DNA from: Solobacterium sp.
GTDB lineage: Bacteria; Bacillota_I; Bacilli_A; Erysipelotrichales; Erysipelotrichaceae
DNA: 64,000 nucleotides
Reading direction: 5' to 3'
NCBI GenBank assembly: GCA_017510405.1
Contig: JAFWNG010000032.1
Span: 25,956 to 89,955 of the forward strand
Below are positions 35,448 through 42,903 of this stretch, one piece after another. The notes under the pieces are model-generated. The model was not told where the DNA came from and did not search any database. It saw only the letters and a list, made by a program, of their open reading frames with translations. A program made the translations under genes and the position numbers. The stretch's first letter is position 1. Each line of letters begins with the position of its first letter.

Positions 35448-37392
35448 ATCACTTCACATGAAACTGGCGGTCCACAATCTCCGTTCCAGTTACCGCCTGA
35501 CCGTGCCGTATATACTGTCCGGCATCCTGGCGTACGCACTGTGCTATATCGTACTGGCACTGGCTTCGGACGAAGGACTGGCATCGTCCTACGGCGGACG
35601 GACAGCAGGAAGCCTTCTTGGCTACGGATGCGTCATCGCCGCCCTGACGTCCTTCCTGTTTCTGTTCAGCGTCAGCCGCTATCTCATAAAACAGAGAGGC
35701 AGAGAGTTTGCGCTGTACGGCATCCTCGGCATGGATAAGAAAAATGTCATGCTGGTCCTGTTTGCGGAAACAGTCATGACACTGGCGGCTGTGACAGCGG
35801 GAGGTCTCGCGGTAGGCGTCGTCTTCAGTAAGGGAATGCAGCTGCTTCTGCTCCGCATGATGCACATATCCGGAAATATAGAGATGCATTTCAGCATGCT
35901 TGCATTTGGGACCGTGACGGTATTGTTTGCCGCGATCTATATCCTGAGTTTCGTCTTCGGCAGTTTCCGGGTAGCTGTTTCCAGCCCGGTCACTCTGCTT
36001 CATACAAAAAATGCCGGGGATGCCGGCATTCTGCAGAACCGGTGGGTCGAGCGCGGTGCGGCGCTCTGCGGCATCGTGTGTCTGGCGCTTGGCTATCTGC
36101 TTGCCCAGCAGGCGGACAGTGTCGGGACAGCGGCGGAATTATTCATGCCGGCAGTCATCCTGGTCATCATTGCGACACATCTGCTGTTTCTGGCCGGTTC
36201 TTCCGTACTGATGCGGGTATTGAAAGCAAATAAAAAGTATTATTATCAGCAGGATCATTTCATCAGCCTGTCCGGCATGATGCACCGGATGCGCAGGAAC
36301 GCCTCGGGACTTGCGACAGTATGCATTCTGGCGTGTATGGTCATCGTGACCGTTTCTGTGACATTTGCCGGATATTACGGCATAGAGAGGTCTCTGAACA
36401 AAATGTATCCGAGACAGATCATGCTGTACGGGACGGTATCTGAGCCGGAGCTGATCCCGCAGCTGGAAGAAGCCGTGCAGGAACAGGCTGCGCAGTTTGA
36501 TGCCGAAAACTTCCAGAAACGGGAGTGGCGCGGTGTCCAGTACCGGATGAAAGACGGAAAACTGATCCCGAATGACGGCGCCGATACAGAGGTCTATGTG
36601 AATTTCTCTGAAGCGACGGAAGAGGACGGATTTGTGCTGGCGGAAGATGAGGTCGCTGTCTGCAGTGCGGAAGAGGTTCCGTTCCGCGATACGCTGGTGC
36701 TCGGTGACCGGACATACCGGATCAAAGAAGTCCGTTCCGGGGAAGAACTCGATGCCACGGCGACGCAGTACGGCGGCCGGCTCAACCTGGTCGTCTATAT
36801 CCGGGATATGGACGCCGTGGACTGGACAGTGAACACACCGGACCGGTATAAGTATACGTTCGGCTTTGACATGGACGCTTCGGATGAAAAACGGCTCATG
36901 TCCGCGCTGGATGAATGTGCGGAAACGATCCGGAAGATCGAGAGCGTATATTCGATCATGGCCGTCAGCCGTAAGCTTCAGGAGACCGAGACAGCGTCCG
37001 TGTTCGGATCACTGCTGTTCCTCGGCGTGATCCTCGGAACGATGTTTCTGATCATTACCGTACTGATCATCTATTACAAGCAGATGTCCGAAGGATATGA
37101 AGATATCGAACGGTTCCGGCAGATGCAGAATGTCGGACTGTCGGAAGAAGAAGTCCGCAGAACGATCCGCAGCCAGGTGCTGAGAACGTTCTTCATACCG
37201 CTCGGCACGGCACTGATCCACGTGCTGTTCGCGTATCATCTTGTATCGTACTTCGTACAGGGCTTCGGGACGATCGACCAGAATGTCTATATCCTGTCGC
37301 TGGCAGTGACTTCAGCGGTATTCACCATTATCTATATGCTTGTATACCGCGAAACATCCCGCGTATACTATCATATCGTACAGCAGGCATGA
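35440..37392 (+). CDS. bceB: Bce-type ABC transporter permease
   Basis: A 650-residue permease with about ten membrane helices: four near residues 20-180, two near 205-250, one near 290-310, a large extracellular domain (about 315-505) and three at the C-terminus (about 525-645). The large external loop between helices 7 and 8 is the hallmark of BceB and carries the antibiotic-sensing role. FtsX-like segments are seen at both ends. It is translationally coupled to the ATPase gene and followed by the two-component system that it is expected to activate. Confidence 0.9.
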   Translation: MRKSLHMKLAVHNLRSSYRLTVPYILSGILAYALCYIVLALASDEGLASSYGGRTAGSLLGYGCVIAALTSFLFLFSVSRYLIKQRGREFALYGILGMDKKNVMLVLFAETVMTLAAVTAGGLAVGVVFSKGMQLLLLRMMHISGNIEMHFSMLAFGTVTVLFAAIYILSFVFGSFRVAVSSPVTLLHTKNAGDAGILQNRWVERGAALCGIVCLALGYLLAQQADSVGTAAELFMPAVILVIIATHLLFLAGSSVLMRVLKANKKYYYQQDHFISLSGMMHRMRRNASGLATVCILACMVIVTVSVTFAGYYGIERSLNKMYPRQIMLYGTVSEPELIPQLEEAVQEQAAQFDAENFQKREWRGVQYRMKDGKLIPNDGADTEVYVNFSEATEEDGFVLAEDEVAVCSAEEVPFRDTLVLGDRTYRIKEVRSGEELDATATQYGGRLNLVVYIRDMDAVDWTVNTPDRYKYTFGFDMDASDEKRLMSALDECAETIRKIESVYSIMAVSRKLQETETASVFGSLLFLGVILGTMFLIITVLIIYYKQMSEGYEDIERFRQMQNVGLSEEEVRRTIRSQVLRTFFIPLGTALIHVLFAYHLVSYFVQGFGTIDQNVYILSLAVTSAVFTIIYMLVYRETSRVYYHIVQQA

Positions 37393-37398
37393 CACAGG

Positions 37399-37431
37399 CC
37401 GGGTCCTTCGCGGGATCCGGTCTGCTATAAT
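37399..37431 (+). promoter_or_regulatory. Hairpin and possible separate promoter before the response regulator
   Basis: CCGGGTCC and GGATCCGG form an imperfect hairpin, and a consensus TATAAT lies at 37426-37431, 18 bp before the ATG. The two-component genes may therefore be expressed independently of the transporter. No clear -35 box is seen. Confidence 0.35.
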
Positions 37432-37448
37432 AAGGGCAGGGAATTACT

Positions 37449-38117
37449 ATGCACAGAATATTTATTGTGGAAGATGATGAGATCATTGCGTCTCTTCTGG
37501 CAGAAAAACTGAGAGCGTGGGGATATGAGACCGGCAAGGCCGCGGACTTTGCCCATGCGGACAGCGAAGCACTGGCATTTTCGCCGCATCTGATCCTGAT
37601 GGATATCAAACTGCCGTTTTACAACGGCTTTTACTGGTGTCAGAAGATCCGGGAGAAGTCATCGGTGCCGATCATGTTCCTTTCCAGCGCTTCGGATAAT
37701 ATGAACATCGTCATGGCAATGAACATGGGCGGGGATGACTTCGTAGCCAAGCCGTTCGACATGGACGTGCTCATTGCCAAGATCCAGGCGATCCTGCGCC
37801 GGACGTATGATATGTCGAAGGAAACGCATGATCCGGAATACCGCGGGCTGACGCTGAAGATGGATGAGCAGACAGCGGTATACGAAGGAAATACGATCGA
37901 ACTCACACGGAACGAATTCCGGATCCTGAGCATCCTCATGGCACAGCCGGGGAAAGTGATCTCCCGCGAAGTACTGATGCAGAAACTGTGGCAGACGGAT
38001 GAATTCGTGGATGACAATACTCTGACGGTCAATATGACAAGACTGCGCAAAAAGCTGGAAAATGCCGGATTGACCGACTTTATCATGACGAGAAAAGGGG
38101 CGGGATACCGCATATGA
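37449..38117 (+). CDS. bceR: Bce-type response regulator (OmpR family)
   Basis: A 222-residue regulator. The receiver domain has the acidic pair EDDE at residues 7-10, phospho-acceptor Asp in LILMDIKLP (residue 52) and Lys in VAKPFD (residue 101). The C-terminal winged helix (about 125-222) has the family pattern ELTRNEFRILSIL and VDVNVTRLRKKL-like VNMTRLRKKL. It overlaps the kinase start by 4 bp. Its probable target is the CTTGCA-N4-TGTAAG site ahead of the ATPase gene. Confidence 0.95.
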   Translation: MHRIFIVEDDEIIASLLAEKLRAWGYETGKAADFAHADSEALAFSPHLILMDIKLPFYNGFYWCQKIREKSSVPIMFLSSASDNMNIVMAMNMGGDDFVAKPFDMDVLIAKIQAILRRTYDMSKETHDPEYRGLTLKMDEQTAVYEGNTIELTRNEFRILSILMAQPGKVISREVLMQKLWQTDEFVDDNTLTVNMTRLRKKLENAGLTDFIMTRKGAGYRI

Positions 38118-39085
38118 TGCGCAGGTATATCAGGGACCGGAAGCTGTATCTGTCATTTCTGGCAGTGACGGTGATCATCCTGACAGCAGTTCCGTTTCTG
38201 TATGAAACATATGACAAAGTATGCCGGTATATGACGATACTCGTTCTGTTTTCCGGTTTCGCGCTGATGATCCCGGATCATCTCCGCTATCGGAAGACGG
38301 TGCGGGAACTGGAAAAGACCGCCGGCATTCCGTTTCCGGATGCGCCTCTGCCGGAAGGCATAACGGATGAACCGCAGAGACTGTATGCGGATCTCATCCG
38401 GCAGTACCGGCAGGAATATGAGGAACTGAAGGAACAGACCGACAGCGTCAGCCGGGATCTGCGGGACACGTACATACTGTGGGCGCACCAGATCAAAACG
38501 CCGATCGCAGCCATGCGTCTGTTGCTGGAAGACAAGCAGGACCCGCAGCTGAACGAACAGCTGTTTCATATCGAAGAGTATGTGAACCAGCTTCTGTACT
38601 ATTTCCGCAGCGAAAGCATCAGCGGCGACTTTGTGATCCGCTCCTGCAGCGTGGACGAAGTCGTCCGGGCGGCCCTGCGCAAATACTCCGTGATCTTCAT
38701 CCGCCGGAAGCTGAAGCTGGAATATGAACCGGTGGATCTGCAGGTGGATACGGATGAAAAGTGGCTGGGATTTGTCGTGGAACAGCTGCTGTCCAATGCC
38801 ACGAAATATACGCAGAGCGGCGGGATCCGCATCTATGGAAAAGACGGCTGTCTGGTGATCGAAGATACCGGCATCGGGATCGCTCCGGAGGATCTGAAGA
38901 GGATCTTCGAGAAAGGGTATACCGGGCTCAACGGCCGCCAGGAACACCGGTCCACCGGACTCGGTCTGTATCTCTGCAGAGAGATCCTGAAAAAACTGGG
39001 ACATGATATCCGAATTGAAAGCGAAGCCGGAAAAGGAACGCGGGCAGTCATCGTTTTTGACCCGGAGAACAGCAGCGGAACGTGA
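38114..39085 (+). CDS. bceS: Intramembrane-sensing histidine kinase (Bce type)
   Basis: A 323-residue kinase with two N-terminal membrane helices (about 13-31 and 38-56) joined by a very short loop, so it lacks its own sensor domain and depends on the BceB permease. The phospho-acceptor His is in WAHQIKTPIAAM (near residue 119), the N box is VEQLLSNATKYT and the G boxes are EDTGIGI and STGLGLYL. It overlaps the regulator gene. This order (ATPase, permease, regulator, kinase) makes one detoxification module. Confidence 0.95.
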   Translation: MMRRYIRDRKLYLSFLAVTVIILTAVPFLYETYDKVCRYMTILVLFSGFALMIPDHLRYRKTVRELEKTAGIPFPDAPLPEGITDEPQRLYADLIRQYRQEYEELKEQTDSVSRDLRDTYILWAHQIKTPIAAMRLLLEDKQDPQLNEQLFHIEEYVNQLLYYFRSESISGDFVIRSCSVDEVVRAALRKYSVIFIRRKLKLEYEPVDLQVDTDEKWLGFVVEQLLSNATKYTQSGGIRIYGKDGCLVIEDTGIGIAPEDLKRIFEKGYTGLNGRQEHRSTGLGLYLCREILKKLGHDIRIESEAGKGTRAVIVFDPENSSGT

Positions 39086-39236
39086 GCGGCAGGGAGCGGA
39101 TCCCCGCTGCTTTTCTGCAATATTAAGACTTTAGATGAAAATGCCGGCATGTGGTTCTGGAGTAATAATTGTATAAACCGTATAATTATATTGGTTCATT
39201 ATCTGCGCTCAGGCGGATATCGTACGGGAGAACGCA

Positions 39237-42200
39237 ATGAAGACGGGAAACAGCAGGAATACATCGCGAATCCAAAAATATCTGAGGGCGGCAGTATGCC
39301 TCCTGACGGTTCTTTTCATGATGGTGCATCTGGTGTCCGGAATTACAGGAAAAGAACGTACGAATGGCTTTATCGGCCCGGCATCGGTCGATCCGATCAG
39401 CGATCCGGACGGATTTTCCGCTGTTCTCTACAACAATACGAACGGACTGCCGACTTCCGAGGCAAATGCCATAGCAGAAACAAAAGACGGATTCATCTGG
39501 ATCGGCAGCTACGGCGGACTGACACGGTATGACGGCAATACATTTATCCGTCTGGATTCAACGACAGGACTGACCAGTGTTGTGAATCTTTTCGTGGACA
39601 GTGAGGAAAGGCTCTGGGTCGGTACGAATGATAACGGCGTTGCGGTACTGAGGAAAGGTGACGTGCAGAAATGGAATGAAGCGGACGGCCTTCCTTCCGC
39701 AAAAGTGACCGGTATTACCGAAGATATCCGGGGCATGATGTATATCGGGACGACTGCCGGCGTCACGATGATAAACAGTGACGGCGCAATCAATAATATC
39801 GAAGACCCGCGTATTGCCGGCAGCTATGTCGACGGTCTGCGCAGCGGCGAAGACAGCAACATCTACGGCGTTCTCAGCAACGGCGACCTGTTTATGATCC
39901 GCGGCTCGGAAGTGGCGAATTATCTTTCCAACGGAGAAAACGAGATATTGAACGCTACGGCTGTCCTTCCCGATCCCATCCACAGCGGACTGATGTATAT
40001 CGGCAACGCAGAGTCAAAAGTGTATTACGGCGATTTCCGTAAGGGCTTCGAAAAGATGTGGGAAGTCGATATCAGTCCTCTGTTCAATGTCATGAGTATG
40101 GAACTGATCGACAACCAGCTTTGGATCTGTGCCCGCAACGGTATCGGCATGATAGAGAACAATGAGTTCCATATCCTGGAAAATGTGCCGATGAATAACT
40201 CCGTCGGATCCATGTTAATGGATTATGAAGGAAACATGTGGTTCACTTCGACAAGACAGGGTGTCATGAAGCTGGTTCCGAACCAGTTCCTGGATGTGTT
40301 TGAACGCTGCGGTCTCGAAGACGCAGTTGTCAATTCAACATGCATGTTCGAAGATAAACTGTTCATTGCGACCGATACGAAAGGACTGATCGTACTGAAT
40401 GATGCCGGAACGGATACGGTAAATGAAATACCGCTCGTCAGCGCCGTAACGGCTTCCGGCGAAGTCCTGGAAGAATATGATCTCCTGAAAATGCTGGAGG
40501 GATGCCGCGTGCGCTCGCTCATCCGCGATAGCAGAAACGGCATGTGGATCTCAACGTGGGGCGAGACAGGCCTCCTGTATTACCGGGACGGAAGTGTGAC
40601 GCAGTATACGAAAAAAGACGGTCTGCTGTCCACCCATGTACGCACGGTAACGGAAATGACGGACGGCAGATATCTGGTCGTGAATTCCGGCGGCGTCAGT
40701 GTGATCGAAAACGGTGTTATCACCCGGAATTACACCCGGGAAGACGGCATCGAAAATACAGAAGGCCTGACGGTTTCGTACGGACTCAACGGCGACATCG
40801 TTCTCGGTTCGAACGGCGGCGGGATCTATGTGATCAATGAAGACGGCGTGCGTACGATCGGAGCAGAAGAGGGACTTACCTCCGGCATCGTCATGCGTAT
40901 CAAGCGGGATATCAACGACGACCGGTTCTGGATCGTTACAAGTAATTCCATCGCCTATATGACTGCGGATTACAAAGTGACAACGATACAGAAGTTCCCG
41001 TATTCCAATAACTTTGATCTCTATGAGAACAGTCAGGGAACGATGTGGGTCCTGTCCAGCAACGGAATTTATGTCATTCCGAAGGAGACACTGCTCCGGA
41101 ACAAGGAAATCGAACCGATCCACTATTCGATGGCAAACGGCCTGCCGTGTATAACGACCAGCAATTCCTACAGTGAACTGACGGAAGACGGCGATCTGTA
41201 CATTGCCGGAAGCACCGGCTGTGCAAAGGTAAATATCGATGAACCGCTGGAAAATATTACGGGTCTGAAAATATCGATCCCGTATATTGAAGCAGACGGG
41301 GAACGTCTCTATCCGGAAGAAGAAACGAAAGTATTTAAGGTCAGCGCGGAGACACGGAAAATAACGATCTACTGCTATGTATTCAATTATTCGCTGACCG
41401 ATCCGGTCGTTTCCTACTATCTGCGCGGGTTTGAGAAGACTTCTGAATCCGTGATGCGCAGTGAACTCGGACCGGTGGATTATACCAACCTGCCGGGTGG
41501 AAACTACCGGTTCATCATGACGGTCAAGGATTCCCTGGGGCATGGTGAAAAAGTCGCATCCGTTACGATCATCAAAGAAGAGGCATTCTATGAAACGGCG
41601 TGGTTCTATCTGTTTGCGATCTTCTTCGTGATCACGTGGGCAGTTGTGGCGGCGCGTCTCTATATCCGGGCAAAGGTACGCAGCCTTGAGAAAAAGCATA
41701 AGGAAGAAGCGGAACGGCAGCGCCTCAGTACAGAACTGCAGATGGCAAACCGGATCCAGAACAGTATTCTTCCGCATAACTTCCCGGCATATCCCGACCG
41801 GAAGGACTTCGATATCTATGCGACCATGGATCCGGCGAAAGAAGTCGGCGGTGATTTCTATGACTTCTTCCTGATCGATGAAGATCACCTGTGCATGGTC
41901 ATAGCGGATGTATCGGGCAAAGGTGTCCCGGCAGCGCTGTTCATGATGGTATCCAGAACCCTGCTGAAGAACTCAGCGACCCTCGGTCAGAGTCCGGCGG
42001 AGATCCTGGTGAAAGCGAATGAAACCGTCTGCGCGAACAACCAGCAGCAGATGTTCATCACCGTATGGCTGGGCATACTGGAACTGTCGACCGGAAAGGT
42101 GGTCGCAGCCAATGCCGGTCATGAGTACCCGGCAGTCATGAAAGACGGTGTGTTTGAACTGATCAAAGACAAACACGGACTCGTCATCGGCGCTATGGAA

Positions 42201-42488
42201 GGCATCCGCTACAGCGAATATGAATTTGTACTGAAACCGGGCGACAAGCTGTTCGTATATACCGACGGTGTACCGGAAGCCACGAACACGGAACAGCAGA
42301 TGTTCGGCATCGACCGCATGCTCAGGGCGCTGAACGCAGAGGGAGACGTATCGGTGGAAGATGTGCTGAAGAATGTGCGCCGGGCTGTCGATGCATTCGT
42401 GCAGGAAGCGGAACGGTTCGATGACATGACCATGATGTGCGTGGAGTACAAAGGAAAACAGGAGCCGGAAGAAGAAACTCCGGAATAA
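39237..42488 (+). CDS. Beta-propeller receptor fused to SpoIIE phosphatase
   Basis: A 1083-residue one-protein signalling system. A membrane helix at about 15-35 is followed by a long extracellular part (about 60-700) built of two-component-regulator propeller repeats (NGLPTSEANAIAETKDGFIWIGSYGGLTRYDG is the first; many FIWIGT-like blades follow). Next come a Y_Y_Y-type beta domain (about 690-785), a second helix (FYLFAIFFVITWAVVAARLYI, about 788-810), a coiled coil, and a SpoIIE/PP2C domain (about 850-1075) with VGGDFYDFF and IADVSGKGVPAALF. The receptor half is best known in Bacteroidetes hybrid sensors that detect polysaccharide fragments; here the output is a phosphatase. Its STAS target is not adjacent. 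The phosphatase domain closely resembles that of the 13164 gene. Confidence 0.92.
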   Translation: MKTGNSRNTSRIQKYLRAAVCLLTVLFMMVHLVSGITGKERTNGFIGPASVDPISDPDGFSAVLYNNTNGLPTSEANAIAETKDGFIWIGSYGGLTRYDGNTFIRLDSTTGLTSVVNLFVDSEERLWVGTNDNGVAVLRKGDVQKWNEADGLPSAKVTGITEDIRGMMYIGTTAGVTMINSDGAINNIEDPRIAGSYVDGLRSGEDSNIYGVLSNGDLFMIRGSEVANYLSNGENEILNATAVLPDPIHSGLMYIGNAESKVYYGDFRKGFEKMWEVDISPLFNVMSMELIDNQLWICARNGIGMIENNEFHILENVPMNNSVGSMLMDYEGNMWFTSTRQGVMKLVPNQFLDVFERCGLEDAVVNSTCMFEDKLFIATDTKGLIVLNDAGTDTVNEIPLVSAVTASGEVLEEYDLLKMLEGCRVRSLIRDSRNGMWISTWGETGLLYYRDGSVTQYTKKDGLLSTHVRTVTEMTDGRYLVVNSGGVSVIENGVITRNYTREDGIENTEGLTVSYGLNGDIVLGSNGGGIYVINEDGVRTIGAEEGLTSGIVMRIKRDINDDRFWIVTSNSIAYMTADYKVTTIQKFPYSNNFDLYENSQGTMWVLSSNGIYVIPKETLLRNKEIEPIHYSMANGLPCITTSNSYSELTEDGDLYIAGSTGCAKVNIDEPLENITGLKISIPYIEADGERLYPEEETKVFKVSAETRKITIYCYVFNYSLTDPVVSYYLRGFEKTSESVMRSELGPVDYTNLPGGNYRFIMTVKDSLGHGEKVASVTIIKEEAFYETAWFYLFAIFFVITWAVVAARLYIRAKVRSLEKKHKEEAERQRLSTELQMANRIQNSILPHNFPAYPDRKDFDIYATMDPAKEVGGDFYDFFLIDEDHLCMVIADVSGKGVPAALFMMVSRTLLKNSATLGQSPAEILVKANETVCANNQQQMFITVWLGILELSTGKVVAANAGHEYPAVMKDGVFELIKDKHGLVIGAMEGIRYSEYEFVLKPGDKLFVYTDGVPEATNTEQQMFGIDRMLRALNAEGDVSVEDVLKNVRRAVDAFVQEAERFDDMTMMCVEYKGKQEPEEETPE

Positions 42489-42500
42489 GGCATCCTTAAG

Positions 42501-42524
42501 AAGACCGCTTCGGCGGTCTTTTTT
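42501..42524 (+). terminator. Terminator after the propeller-phosphatase gene
   Basis: AAGACCGC, a TTCG loop and GCGGTCTT are followed by TTTT. Confidence 0.9.
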
Positions 42525-42539
42525 GTGCGCTCACTGCAG

Positions 42540-42568
42540 TTGACATATACCCCCTGGGGGTATATGAT
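42540..42568 (+). promoter_or_regulatory. Promoter with embedded CsoR operator
   Basis: A consensus TTGACA (42540-42545) is exactly 17 bp from TATGAT (42563-42568). The spacer is filled by a palindrome, ATATACCCCC-T-GGGGGTATAT (42545-42565), the GC-rich form expected for a CsoR box. A repressor bound here would block RNA polymerase directly. Confidence 0.9.
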
Positions 42569-42585
42569 ACATGCAGGAGTCAAAA

Positions 42586-42891
42586 ATGATGGAAGAAATG
42601 ACATGCTGTGAAGCAAGACATAAGAAACGCACGGAAGAAGAGCAGAAAGACCTGCTTGTGCGTCTGCGGCGGATCGAAGGGCAGATCCGCGGCATCGAAA
42701 AGATGGTGGAAAATGACATCTACTGTCCGGATATTCTGATCCAGGTATCGGCGGTGACGTCGGCACTGAACAGTTTCAACAAACAGCTGCTGGCGGCGCA
42801 TATCCGCAGCTGCGTGGCAGAGGATATCCGTGAAGGGAAGGACGAGACGATCGATGAACTGGTCACTGTCCTGCAGAAACTGATGAAATAG
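42586..42891 (+). CDS. csoR: Copper-sensing repressor CsoR
   Basis: A 101-residue all-helical repressor. The Cu(I) ligands are present as Cys in DIYCPDIL and His-x3-Cys in AAHIRSC; the RRIEGQIRGIEKMV helix is the family signature. An ATG at 42571 is in frame, but it would fall upstream of the predicted transcription start (about 42575), so the ATG at 42586, with AGGAG 6 nt ahead, is chosen. It is followed by copA after 12 bp. Copper binding should release the operator and induce both genes. Confidence 0.93.
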   Translation: MMEEMTCCEARHKKRTEEEQKDLLVRLRRIEGQIRGIEKMVENDIYCPDILIQVSAVTSALNSFNKQLLAAHIRSCVAEDIREGKDETIDELVTVLQKLMK

Positions 42892-42903
42892 GAGACTGAC
42901 CAT

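Noticed and set aside
42571..42585. CsoR start at ATG 42571
   Set aside because: It lies 3 bp after the -10 box and so before the likely transcript start.
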